NCBI RefSeq assembly: GCF_018614195.1
Contig: NZ_JAGGOT010000094.1
Location: 1-36,527 of the forward strand
DNA length: 36,527 nucleotides
Source: Streptomyces sp. ISL-43
Lineage (GTDB): Bacteria > Actinomycetota > Actinomycetes > Streptomycetales > Streptomycetaceae
Direction: 5' to 3'
A model generated the notes under the pieces. It was not told where the DNA came from, did no database searches, and worked only from the letters and a program-made list of their open reading frames with translations. Positions within the stretch are counted from its first letter, which is position 1. Every line of letters starts with the position of its first letter. Below, in pieces: positions 24,063 to 34,000 of this stretch. Made by a program: the position numbers and the translations under genes.

Positions 24063-26959
24063 GCGCCCCCGTCTCCACGGTCGCCGTACGCCTGAACCTC
24101 GCGACCATCACCCAGTACCTGTCGTCCCAGTCCTCACTCGCCGCCTCCCTCACCGGCGGCGGCAAGCGCCGGGCCGTCCTGCTGCGCTCCGCGCCGCAAT
24201 GGGACGGGCCCGGCGAACCCGAGTGGGACGACGGACGCATCGCCCGCATCGCGGCCGCGCCCTCTCCGCTCGCGGTCCACGAGCTGCTCCTCGATCACCT
24301 CGCGGACGCGGCAACGGGACCCTGCGTCCTCGTCGTCCTGACCGATCGCGAGCAGAACGAACTCGACCCGGCCATCCTGGCCCGCGCCCACAAGAAGCGC
24401 ATCGAGGCCGTCGACAGCTGGGATGTGGTCCGCGAGGCTTTCGGGGCCGAACAGATCGACCCCCGGCTCAAGGACGTCAACTGGGCCGCGGAAGCGCTGC
24501 TGGACGCCACCCCACCGGGCGGCTGGCCGGCACTCGCGGGCGGCATCCTGTCGCGCCGCACGGCCCTGTCCTCCCTAGCGCTGCGTCGGCTGCGCCTGGG
24601 ACGGTACGACACCGAATCGGGCCGATCGCACGGCGTACCCGCGGGCGACAGCCTCGACACCCACGCCCTGCTCGGGTGGTCCCAGACTCCCGGAGCCCCC
24701 GAGCGGTTCCTGGAACTGCGCGGTCGCGAACGGGACGAGCTGGCCGCGTTCCTCAGCGAGGAAGACCAGGCGGGTCTCGCCGGACGAGCCCTCCTCGCCC
24801 TGGTCAACGCCGAGCACGGCGGCGACGCGGTCGCATTCGGCCTCGTGTGTGCGGCGCTGTCGCTGCACAGCGAACCGAGCGCGGCCGCTTACAAGGCACG
24901 GGGCCGTGCCGAGCACTGGTTCGGGGACCAGCCGAACTCGACCGTCGATGACCGCGACGCCCTGGTCTCCGTCTTCGGGCGGGCCTCGGAAAAGTACGTC
25001 ATCTCGCTGCTGACTGCTGCGAAACGCATCGGCACGGGCAGCGGCGCCGATGAAGCCCGCGAGGCCCGGCGGCTCAGCGACACCATCCTGGACCGGGCAT
25101 CCACGCTGGTGCGCCAGTTCGGTGCCGAGTCGGCCGCCGAAGCCAGCCCGGTGCTGGCAGCCGGGCTCGAAGCCAGGTTCGCCGCGGCTGGACGTGCCCT
25201 GGCTGCTGCCGATCCCCACACGATCGAGGCCGCGGTCAGCGCCCTGAGCGCACACGAGCGGGCCGACGGCCCGGAAGCACGCATCCGTATCGAGCGGGCC
25301 CGCATGGGACAGCGGCTCGCCCAGTGGCTGGCCGGCGACCCCGTAGTCGAGTCGGACGCCGTGGCCGGCGCCATAGAGCGCCACATCACCGAAACGGGCT
25401 GGGTGGACCGGGCACTGGAGCACATCGAGGCGGGTGGAGACCCCGACCCGGTGCTGAAGTCCGCGTACGACACGCTCGGGGCTCGGGTACGCGCGCGGCG
25501 TCGTGCGATCGACCGCGCCTTCGCGCAGATGCTCGCGAGCTGGACGGCCGCGGGCACTCCTCCCAGATCGATGCTCACCGTGGAAACGTTCCTCGACCGG
25601 GTGGTGAAACCGGTCGTGCGCGACGGGGGCGGTCGGCGCGTGCTACTGCTCGTCCTCGACGGGATGAGCGCTGCCATCGCCGCCGAACTCGGCGAGGAAC
25701 TCCACGCTTCCTGGGCCGAGTTCGACCCGGTGAAGGAGGGTCTGCCGCGCCGCCGTGCGATGGCGGCCGCTCTGCCCACCCTGACCACGGTCTCCCGTAC
25801 CTCCTTGTTCGCCGGCAAACTCATGACGGGATCGCAGGCCCACGAGAAGCGGCTGTTCCCCACCCATGCGTTCTGGGACGCGCCCGCCGCCGTCTTCCAC
25901 AAGGACGACCTGCGGACCGAGACCGCCGGCGCCACGTTCAGCCCGGCGCTCACTGAGGCGCTCCACGACGAGCGGACTCATGTCGCTGTCGTCCTGAACA
26001 CCATCGACGACAGGCTCGCCAAGGACCAGAAGCTCGGCGACGGGGCCTGGCGCGTCAACGAGATAAGCGGATTGCGCGATCTCCTGCGGGTTGCCGCGGC
26101 CCAGGGCATGGCGGTGATCCTGACCAGCGATCACGGCCACGTCGTGGACCGGCACGGAGTCAAGGTGGATGCCGGTTCCCCGGAGTCTGCCCGCCACCGC
26201 GCCCCCGGCGGGACCCTGGCCGAGGCCGAGGTCGCACTCTCCGGTCCCCGCGTGGTGTGGCCCGATCCCGGGGGATCGATCGTCGCCCTGTGGGACGCGG
26301 ACTCCCGCTACACCGCGCTCAAGGCGGGCTACCACGGAGGTGCGGCGCTCGCCGAGTTCACCATCCCGGTTCTGGCGTTCCTCCCCTTCGGAGCAACTCC
26401 GCCCGCCCCGTGGCGGGAACTGGGCAACCAGCAGCCGCTCTGGTGGTCGCCAGAGGGGCAGCCCGCGTCTTCCAACCCCACGCAGACCGAGGCAGCTCCG
26501 GCGCCCAAGAAGGCTGCCCGGCAGGCGCCTACAAAGGCGCAGGCCGAGCTGGCCAAGCTGGCCGAGACACACGACTCCCTGTTCGACGTCGCGCAGGTAC
26601 CGGCGGGCGAAGAGTCAGAGACCCTGGTCGTCCCAGCCCCGGTTTATCCGGACGAAGCCCTGATCTCCGCCCTCTTTGCCACCCAGGCGTACAAGGACCA
26701 GGTCTCCCTCCTGGCCCGCCCGCAGCGCGAGGAAAAGATCGCCAAGGCGATCCGTGCTCTGCTCGACGCAGGGGGAACCCTCCCGGTGACCGCCGTAGCA
26801 CAGCGCGTCGGCCACCCGGCCACCCGAGCCGATGGATTCGCCGCTGTCCTGCGCCAGCTCCTCAACTACGACGGAGTGCAGGTCCTGGAGACACTCCAGG
26901 ACGGCAGGACCCTGCGCCTGCGCACAGGGCTGCTGAAGGAACAGTTCGGACTCGGCTGA
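24059..26959 (+). CDS. pglZ: BREX-2 PglZ: alkaline-phosphatase-superfamily protein
   Basis: ATG 24059 overlaps the pglY stop (ATGA); length is 966 residues. The PglZ phosphatase core is clear: VLLLVLDGMSAA with D534, TTVSRTSLFAGKLMTG with the nucleophile-region Ser579 or Thr581, and VILTSDHGHVVDRHG with D691-H692-G-H694. These are the metal-binding positions of the alkaline phosphatase superfamily. The N-terminal 500 residues are helical and variable, as in other type 2 PglZ proteins. After residue about 820 come a Lys/Ala/Pro linker, an AKLAETHDSLFDVA segment and a winged-helix-like tail (IRALLDAGGTLPVTAVAQRV). PglZ is the signature protein of all BREX types; it is thought to control or be controlled by PglX. 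The gene is intact. Confidence 0.95.
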   Translation: MSAPVSTVAVRLNLATITQYLSSQSSLAASLTGGGKRRAVLLRSAPQWDGPGEPEWDDGRIARIAAAPSPLAVHELLLDHLADAATGPCVLVVLTDREQNELDPAILARAHKKRIEAVDSWDVVREAFGAEQIDPRLKDVNWAAEALLDATPPGGWPALAGGILSRRTALSSLALRRLRLGRYDTESGRSHGVPAGDSLDTHALLGWSQTPGAPERFLELRGRERDELAAFLSEEDQAGLAGRALLALVNAEHGGDAVAFGLVCAALSLHSEPSAAAYKARGRAEHWFGDQPNSTVDDRDALVSVFGRASEKYVISLLTAAKRIGTGSGADEAREARRLSDTILDRASTLVRQFGAESAAEASPVLAAGLEARFAAAGRALAAADPHTIEAAVSALSAHERADGPEARIRIERARMGQRLAQWLAGDPVVESDAVAGAIERHITETGWVDRALEHIEAGGDPDPVLKSAYDTLGARVRARRRAIDRAFAQMLASWTAAGTPPRSMLTVETFLDRVVKPVVRDGGGRRVLLLVLDGMSAAIAAELGEELHASWAEFDPVKEGLPRRRAMAAALPTLTTVSRTSLFAGKLMTGSQAHEKRLFPTHAFWDAPAAVFHKDDLRTETAGATFSPALTEALHDERTHVAVVLNTIDDRLAKDQKLGDGAWRVNEISGLRDLLRVAAAQGMAVILTSDHGHVVDRHGVKVDAGSPESARHRAPGGTLAEAEVALSGPRVVWPDPGGSIVALWDADSRYTALKAGYHGGAALAEFTIPVLAFLPFGATPPAPWRELGNQQPLWWSPEGQPASSNPTQTEAAPAPKKAARQAPTKAQAELAKLAETHDSLFDVAQVPAGEESETLVVPAPVYPDEALISALFATQAYKDQVSLLARPQREEKIAKAIRALLDAGGTLPVTAVAQRVGHPATRADGFAAVLRQLLNYDGVQVLETLQDGRTLRLRTGLLKEQFGLG

Positions 26960-26984
26960 TCGCGACGGATGGGAGACTGAACGG

Positions 26985-28319
26985 GTGAGCACAACCAGCC
27001 CGAATCCGGCCTCCCCCGTCTCCGCCGCCCGCAGGCGCACTGTCATCGATGCTCTGCGGCGCGGCGCCGTCCCCGAAAGCGGTCTCGATCTGCTGGCCAC
27101 CGGCCTGGACCGGTTCGAAGCAGCACTCAGCGCCGAGCTGGACGCGGTGGCCTCAGGGGCCTCGGTGTTCAAAGCGGTACGGGGTGAGTACGGGTCGGGC
27201 AAGACGTTCTTCACCCGGTGGCTGGGCGAGCGGGCCAAGCGGCTGGGGTTCGCCGTGGCCGAGATCCAGATCTCGGAGACCGAGACGCCCCTGCACAAGC
27301 TGGAGACGGTCTACCGGCGCCTCACCGAGCGGCTGGCCACGCCGAGCTTCCCTCCTAGTGCCCTCAGGCCCATCGTGGATGCCTGGTTCTATGCCCTTGA
27401 GGAGGACGCCCTCGCAGCCGGTGCGAGCGAGGACGATCTTGCTGCCGAGGTGGAGACGCTGCTGAGCGCACGGCTCGGCGAGGTGTCCCGACATGCCCCG
27501 TCCTTCGCGACGGCTCTGCGCGGCTACCGCTCCGCGCTCGCCGAAGGCGACGAGGCGACGGCGTCCGCCGTCCTGGCCTGGCTCGGCGGACAGCCCCATG
27601 TGGCCGCGGCCGCCCGGCGCTCCGCCGGGGTGCGCGGCGACCTCGACCACTTCGGGGCCTTCGGCTTCCTGCAGGGACTCCTGACCGTGCTGCGCGATTC
27701 GGGGCACCGGGGACTGTTCGTCGTCCTGGACGAGGTGGAGACCCTCCAGCGCGTACGGTCGGATGCCCGCGACAAGGCACTCAACGCGCTGCGACAGCTC
27801 ATCGACGAGGTCCATTCGGGGCGCTTCCCCGGCCTGTATCTGGTGATCACTGGCACGCCCGCGTTCTACGACGGCCAGCAGGGTGTACAGCGGCTGGCAC
27901 CCCTTGCCCAGCGCCTTGCCACCGACTTCACCACCGATCCTCGGTTCGACAACCCTCGCGCGGTGCAGGTACGACTGCCCGGCTTCACCGCTGAGTCCCT
28001 GGTGAGCCTCGGGGTGACCATCCGCGACCTGTATGCGGCGGGGGCCGCGGCACCCGAGCGGATCAAGGCGCTCGCGGATGATGCCTACGTCGCCGACCTC
28101 GCCCGGGCCGTCGGTGGAGCGCTCGGCGGGAAGGTCGGCGTGGCGCCGCGGCTGTTCCTGAAGAAGCTCGTCGGCGATGTCCTCGACCGGATTGACCAGT
28201 TCGAGGACTTCGACCCCCGGCAGCACTACCGTCTGACGGTGGCGGACAACGAACTCACCGATGTGGAACGGAACCTGGCCGCCGCGGTATCAGCCGATGA
28301 CATCGAACTGGACGTGTAG
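26985..28319 (+). CDS. brxD: BREX-2 BrxD: AAA-type ATP-binding protein
   Basis: GTG 26985 follows GGGAGA and lies 25 bases after the pglZ stop. The 444-residue protein begins with ARRRTVIDALRRGAVPESGL, typical of BrxD, then the P-loop GEYGSGKT (67-74). Walker B is GLFVVLDEVETLQ near 245-255, followed by ALNALRQLIDEVHSG and LYLVITGTPAFYDGQQG, a sensor-type block. A C-terminal helical region ends in LTDVERNLAAAV. BrxD is one of the six core type 2 BREX genes and is a DUF2791/P-loop ATPase by family. It always precedes brxHI in this type. Its stop shares one base with the next GTG, so they are coupled. Confidence 0.93.
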   Translation: MSTTSPNPASPVSAARRRTVIDALRRGAVPESGLDLLATGLDRFEAALSAELDAVASGASVFKAVRGEYGSGKTFFTRWLGERAKRLGFAVAEIQISETETPLHKLETVYRRLTERLATPSFPPSALRPIVDAWFYALEEDALAAGASEDDLAAEVETLLSARLGEVSRHAPSFATALRGYRSALAEGDEATASAVLAWLGGQPHVAAAARRSAGVRGDLDHFGAFGFLQGLLTVLRDSGHRGLFVVLDEVETLQRVRSDARDKALNALRQLIDEVHSGRFPGLYLVITGTPAFYDGQQGVQRLAPLAQRLATDFTTDPRFDNPRAVQVRLPGFTAESLVSLGVTIRDLYAAGAAAPERIKALADDAYVADLARAVGGALGGKVGVAPRLFLKKLVGDVLDRIDQFEDFDPRQHYRLTVADNELTDVERNLAAAVSADDIELDV

Positions 28320-30508
28320 TGGCCGACTCGGGAGACACGAACGACGGCGCCAGTCACGACCTTCTGGACCGGCTCGATCCTGTCGTGCTCCACCACGTGG
28401 TGAACACCCTCGGGTGGCCCGATCTGCGGCCACTGCAACGCGCGGCGATCGATCCGGTGATGGACGGCGAGGACGTGGTCCTGCTCGCCCCCACGGCCGG
28501 CGGAAAGACCGAGGCTGCCTGCCTGCCCATCCTTTCGGCCATGTCCGAACAGGGCTGGTCCGGCACCTCGGTGCTTTACCTGTGTCCCCTGAAGGCCCTG
28601 CTCAACAACCTGGTGACCCGCATCGACTCGTACGCCCAGTGGCTGGGGCGCAGCGCGGAGCTGTGGCACGGGGACACCAAGGAGTCGCAGCGGCGACGGA
28701 TCCGCACGGAGCCTCCGGACATCCTGCTGACCACCCCCGAGTCGCTGGAGGCCATGCTCATCGGCACGAAGACCGACCATGCCCAGCTCCTGGGCATGGT
28801 ACGGGCGGTCGTCGTGGACGAGGTGCACGCCTTCGCGGGCGACGATCGCGGCTGGCATCTGCTGGCTGTTCTGGAGCGCCTCGAACGGGTCGCAGGGCGT
28901 CCCATCCAGCGGATCGGGCTGTCGGCGACCGTCGGCAATCCCGAGCAGCTCCTCACCTGGCTCCAGGGGGGCGGCTCGGGCAAGCGCCCGGCACGCGTTG
29001 TGGCACCCGACCTCACCGGGGCACCGGGGGTGGCCTCGGTACTGGGCCCGTCCTCGGCCGGCGCCCGCCCTGCAGGCGAGGTGGAGCTCGACTACGTCGG
29101 TTCGGTCGACAACGCCGCCAAGCTCATCGCCGCCTTGCACCGGGGCGAGAAGCGGCTGGTTTTCTGCGATTCCCGGCGACAAGTGGAGGAGCTGGGCGCA
29201 GCATTGCGCGCACGCGAGGTGACGGTGTTCCTCTCCCACGCCTCGCTGTCGGCCGATGAGAGAGCCAGATCGGAACAGGCGTTCGCGGAGGCACGCGACT
29301 GCGTCATCGTCTCCACGTCCACGCTGGAACTCGGCATCGACGTGGGCGACTTGGACCGGGTCATCCAGATCGACTCGCCCCGCACCGTGGCTTCGTTCCT
29401 CCAGCGCATCGGACGCACCGGACGGCGGCCTGGCAGCACACGCAGCTGCCTGTTCCTCACGACCCGGAAGGACTCCTTGCTTCAGGCAGCCGCACTGCTG
29501 CTGCTCTGGGGGAAGGGCTGGGTCGAACCGGTGACCGCGCCGCCGGAACCTCGCCATCTCGTGGCACAGCAGCTGCTGGCCGCCACTCTTCAGCAGCACA
29601 AGCTGGGTGATCGGTTGTGGCCTGAGCAGTGGAACGGCCTCGCACCCTTCGACCGCTCGGCGGCACCGATCCTGCGCCACCTGGTGAGTGAAGGCTTCCT
29701 GGAGGAGGACGGCGGGCTGCTGTTTATCGGCCCGGAGGCGGAGCGGCGCTTCGGCCGACGCCACTTCATCGAACTGACCGCCTCCTTCACCGCGCCCCCG
29801 CAGTTCACCGTTCTGTCGGGGCGCTACGAGATCGGTCAGACCGATCCTTCCGTACTGACCGAGGAACGCCCTGGGCCCCGCCGGCTGCTGCTCGGCGGCC
29901 GAAGCTGGCAAGTGACGTTCATCGACTGGGGCCGCAAGCGCGTATTCGTCGAACCGGCCGATGGCGGTGGCATCGCCAAGTGGACCAGCGGTTCGCTCGC
30001 CGGACTCTCATATGCCCTGACGCGCGCCATGCGCGAGGTCCTCCTCGGAGCCGACCCCTTGGTCTCGCTCACCCGGCGAGCCGAAGTGTGTCTGGCCGAA
30101 TGGCGTGAGGAAGACGCCTCGCAGCTGGTGCAGCCCGACGGAACGCTGGTGACTCGAGTGGGCACCGACGTGCGCTGGTGGACCTGGGCCGGCTACCGCG
30201 CGAATGCCACCCTCGCGGCAACGTTGCCGTCGATCAGCGATCCCATCCAACGTCCGACGGACTGCTACGTACGACTGCGGGAGGACCTGACACCCGATAT
30301 GTGGCGCGCTGCCCGCGAAAGCACGTCTGACGGCGCGGCGTTGGTGCTTCCTGACGTCGATCCCCGCGCTGTGCACGGGTTGAAGTTCTCCGCAGCGCTG
30401 CCGAAGCGCCTCGCGATGGCGACGGTTGCGGCCCGGCTCGCAGACTTCGACGGAGCATTGGCGAGTCTGAGGGAGCCAGTACGATTCCTCGCCGCGCCCT
30501 CCTCCTGA
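28319..30508 (+). CDS. brxHI: BREX-2 BrxHI: DEAD/DEAH-box (Lhr-like) helicase
   Basis: GTG 28319 overlaps the last base of the brxD stop (TAGTG); length is 729 residues. Helicase motifs are complete: Q-rich region LRPLQRAAI, Walker A APTAGGKT (57-64), LCPLKALLNNL (motif Ia), TTPESLEAML, DEVH at 167-170, GLSATVGN (motif III, S202), STSTLELGIDVGDL, and QRIGRTGR (motif VI, near 362). This is superfamily 2, closest to Lhr-type helicases, as in other BrxHI proteins. The C-terminal 280 residues carry the winged-helix and Lhr-core-like region. Role: nucleic-acid unwinding in phage exclusion, target unknown. It completes the six-gene core. There is no brxHII. Confidence 0.93.
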   Translation: MADSGDTNDGASHDLLDRLDPVVLHHVVNTLGWPDLRPLQRAAIDPVMDGEDVVLLAPTAGGKTEAACLPILSAMSEQGWSGTSVLYLCPLKALLNNLVTRIDSYAQWLGRSAELWHGDTKESQRRRIRTEPPDILLTTPESLEAMLIGTKTDHAQLLGMVRAVVVDEVHAFAGDDRGWHLLAVLERLERVAGRPIQRIGLSATVGNPEQLLTWLQGGGSGKRPARVVAPDLTGAPGVASVLGPSSAGARPAGEVELDYVGSVDNAAKLIAALHRGEKRLVFCDSRRQVEELGAALRAREVTVFLSHASLSADERARSEQAFAEARDCVIVSTSTLELGIDVGDLDRVIQIDSPRTVASFLQRIGRTGRRPGSTRSCLFLTTRKDSLLQAAALLLLWGKGWVEPVTAPPEPRHLVAQQLLAATLQQHKLGDRLWPEQWNGLAPFDRSAAPILRHLVSEGFLEEDGGLLFIGPEAERRFGRRHFIELTASFTAPPQFTVLSGRYEIGQTDPSVLTEERPGPRRLLLGGRSWQVTFIDWGRKRVFVEPADGGGIAKWTSGSLAGLSYALTRAMREVLLGADPLVSLTRRAEVCLAEWREEDASQLVQPDGTLVTRVGTDVRWWTWAGYRANATLAATLPSISDPIQRPTDCYVRLREDLTPDMWRAARESTSDGAALVLPDVDPRAVHGLKFSAALPKRLAMATVAARLADFDGALASLREPVRFLAAPSS

Positions 30509-30636
30509 CGGGTGACGCAGCGCCCATTTCACGCCAATGACCAGTGCGTTTCCAGAAAATGCGGCGGTTGATGGCCGCCCCGCGGACTAGCCTCGTGGCC
30601 CCGTGTCCCATGCACGGATGTACTCAGGGGGAATGT
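30509..30636 (+). promoter_or_regulatory. Gap between brxHI and the EACC1-like gene, probably with its own promoter
   Basis: This 128-base gap is clearly less GC-rich near 30530-30560 than the genes around it. AGGGGGAA (30626-30633) is a strong ribosome binding site, although only three bases separate it from the GTG at 30637. TAGCCT near 30588 could be a -10 box, but no well-spaced -35 is visible. The gap suggests the caspase unit is separately transcribed from the BREX genes, which are otherwise tightly packed. Confidence 0.35.
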
Positions 30637-31068
30637 GTGAGCACCATTCGCGAAGACCGGACCGCCGCGTACCTGATCTCCGTCGTAGACGAGGATCCTC
30701 TACGGGCCCGACGCGAAGCCCGTGAACTACTGGAACAGATCTCCGCGACCTCCCCTGGCGCCGCCCTTGACGTCCCGCAGTCCCGAGCCCCCTCTGACGA
30801 ATCCCTCAAAGGTGGTGACATCACCGACCTGATCGGCCTGCTGTTCAACGGTGGGGCCCTCGTCGGCGCGGCGTTGCAGGTATGGCTGGCGCGGGTGCCG
30901 CAACGGACTGTGATCGTCAGCCGGCCCGACGGAGCCACTCTCACGATCACTGGCCGGCAGGCCCGCGAGGACGACGAGCGGATCGAGCGGTTCCTCGCAG
31001 ACGGGAACGAAGGACGGCAAGACCCTGCCGACGGCGCCGGTGACGGCACCAGCCCCGCGGCGGGCTGA
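30637..31068 (+). CDS. EACC1-like small membrane-associated adaptor protein
   Basis: GTG 30637 is chosen for its ribosome binding site; the frame is open from further left (ATG 30610) without a site. Length is 143 residues. A hydrophobic stretch DLIGLLFNGGALVGAALQVW (about 64-83) could be a membrane helix or amphipathic segment. It is followed by a beta strand pair with VIVSRPDGATLTITG. The order of a Gly-rich hydrophobic helix, Trp-Leu, and then V-x-V-x-x-P-D-G matches what I recall of EACC1 (effector-associated constant component 1), a small protein that accompanies caspase-like and other effectors in actinobacterial conflict systems. The tail is Asp/Gly-rich. It lies seven bases before the caspase-helicase gene. 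Inference: an adaptor that links a sensor to the caspase protein. The family call is by pattern only. Confidence 0.7.
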   Translation: MSTIREDRTAAYLISVVDEDPLRARREARELLEQISATSPGAALDVPQSRAPSDESLKGGDITDLIGLLFNGGALVGAALQVWLARVPQRTVIVSRPDGATLTITGRQAREDDERIERFLADGNEGRQDPADGAGDGTSPAAG

Positions 31069-31075
31069 GCACGCA

Positions 31076-34000
31076 ATGAGTGACAACGACCGGTACGCCT
31101 TGCTCATCGGTGTGTCCACCTACGACAGCAGCGCGTACCACGATCTCCCGCCCGTCCTTGCGGACCTGCACTACATGCAGGCGGTGCTGGAGAGCACCGA
31201 GATCGGCATGTACAACGACTGCGCGATGGTCTCCGAGCCGACCCGCGCCGAGATGCTGCACGCCATCGAGTCCTTCCTGGAGGACCGTCAGGCCAGCGAG
31301 ACTGCTCTGCTGTATTTCAGTGGGCACGGCGAGTTCTGCGAGTCCGACAACCAGCTGTACTTCCTCACCCGGGACACCAATCCGGCCGATCTGCCGGGCA
31401 CCGCGGTGTCGGCAGCATTCCTTGAGCGGACGCTCCAGTCCTGCCGCGCCTCCTCCAAGATCGTGCTGCTGGACTGCTGCTCCAGCGGCAGCGTCGTACA
31501 GGGCTGGACGGCCAAGGGCGGCCAGGACACCGAGGAGCGCCCGGCACCCAGCACACTTCTACGTCCCACAGGCGTGTACTTCATCACCGCCTCCGACGCC
31601 CTCCAGGCCGCCTCTGCGATGGCCCCCGCCGGCTCCACCCTCGGTACGTCACGGTTCACAGGTGAGATCGTCGAGGGGCTGCGCACCGGGCGGATCAAGG
31701 AGGGCGGCTGGATCACTCCGGACGACCTCTTCGACTACCTGACCTCACAGATGGCGCGCAATGGCGTACCGGAGGAGCAGCGGCCCACCAAGTCCACGAT
31801 CAGGGCCACCCGTAGTCTGCCGTTTGCCCGTTCGGTGGCCCGCCAGGTGAACCTCCCTGCCCTCCCCGGGGACCGGGCCGCCGCCACCGCGGCCGCGCAA
31901 CGCTCCCCCGCGCTAGTCAAGGCTCGCGGGCTGGCCGCACTGGACGCCCGCGACGGGGTGGACTGGGAGCGGCTGCTCCACTACTACGTGAACTGCCTCG
32001 GTGCGACGGCGGCAGCCGGAATGATGCCCGACCGCGACAGCGGGCGCGGCTCCAAATACTTCCTGCTGAGGAACAACACCGCGGAGACGATCCAATCGGG
32101 ACTCTCGGACTCGCTTCTCGCGCCCCCGGACCTCCCCAAGCCAAAGAAGCAGACGGCAGCCGGCCCGGGTGCCCCGCCCGACAGCGCAGACGCCTTGCAG
32201 GAATACTGGTACGGCTACCCCGCGATCACCCTGCCGGTCGCCGGTCATGGGAGCGGGCAGCGGCGGAGCCCGATGCGGATCGCGCCCCTCCTGATCCAGC
32301 CCATGGAACTCGCGCCAGACGAGAACGGCCGCGACACGCTCCGCCCAAGCGGCGTGCCCGCCCTGCACACCGGGGTGATTACGGAACTCCTGGCCGACGA
32401 CGACGCTGCCGACCTCCTGGCCCGCTGGCAGCCGACCTGGCAGGAGGGCAACAGCGCGCAGATGCTGCGGGCCGTACGAGAACTGCTGGGCGAGTTGGGA
32501 CTGCCAGAGCTGGAGCCCCTGGAGCTGTCCGCGCTAAGCGAGCAGTCGGTGAACCAGACGCTACGGCCCGGAGCGCACAACGCAGCCGTGCTGCTGACCC
32601 CCTCGGGGATGGACCGTGTCTCCACGGAAGGGCTGGTCGACAACCTGCTCCAGATCTCCGCGCGGACCGGCCAGATCCCCGGGACGGCGCTTGCCGCGCT
32701 GCTGGACACGAGCATGCAGGACACAGAGCAGGCCGCTGCCTCCCCCGCGGTGGTCGCCCCGGGCCCCTGCAATGAAAGCCAGGAGCAGGTGATCGCCTCC
32801 GCGATGACACGACCGCTCACCGTCGCCACCGGCCCACCGGGCACGGGGAAGAGCGAGGTCGTCACGGCCGTGGTCGCCACCGCGGTGGCGGCGGGTCAGT
32901 CCGTCCTGGTCGCGTCCACCAACAACGAGGCGGTGAACGTCGTGGCCGAGCGCTGCGACGCCATCGCGCCGGGGCTGCTGATGCGCACGGGCAACTCCGA
33001 GGCCCTCCTGGCGGAGGCGAAGAAGCTGGAGCGGCTGCTGACTGAACCTCCGCAGCACGCCCGACGGAGTTCGGCCACTGTGGCCGGGGAGCTGCGCAAC
33101 ACCCGTGCCCGGGCAGATGTCCTGCGGCGTGAAGCTGCCCGCCTGGTCGGCGAGGAGGCGCGGTTGCTGGAGCTGCTACGGGACCGGGAGGAACGTGCTG
33201 CGGCGCTGGGTATGCCGGTGCGGCTGCTGGAGGCCGCCTGGGCCGGCCGTGGTGATGCGGAGCCTGCCCGGTGGCAGGCACAGGCACAGAAGGCTGCCGG
33301 TGCCCGCTGGTTGCTCCCGCGCTTGCGCCGGAGGTGGGCACTCAGCGCGTTCGTCACGGCCGCGGACAGGGTTGATCGGCAGCCGTCTCCGACGTGGCCG
33401 CTGTGGGCCTCCGAGCGGCCGGTTCCGTCCGAGCTGCTGACCGATCTGGCCGACGTACTCGCCGTGGAGCGGGAGCTGAGGGCACTCGTGCCGGAACACA
33501 TGGCCTGGGACGAGGGGGGGCTCGAGCGGGGACGTCTGGAGAGCGCCAGCGCACTCTCTGAGCTGTCGGTCGAGCTGTCCCGAGCACTGTCCACCGAGGC
33601 ACTGGCCCGCGCCCGCACGCTGATGAGCCAACGCCTACAGACGCTGCGCAACAAGCGTGGCAACCGGAAGAGCCAGCAGAACCTGCTCCCGTACATCAAA
33701 GGGTGGGCGATCAGCACACACTCGGTGCGCCAGCTCGAACTCCTGCCCAAGCTCTTCGACCTTGTCGTCATCGATGAGGCGAGCCAGTGCTCGATTCCGT
33801 CAGTGCTGCCTCTTCTCTTCCGCGCCCGGAGGGCGCTGATCATCGGTGACCCGATGCAGCTGGGGCACATCCCCGGGGTCTCCCCCCAGCAGGAGAGGCA
33901 GGCCAGGGTCCGAGTGGGTTTGAGCGCGGCGCTTCTGGAGGACCGACGGCTCACGTACCACGTCAACTCCTCGTACCACGCGGCCGCGCAGCACGGTGAA

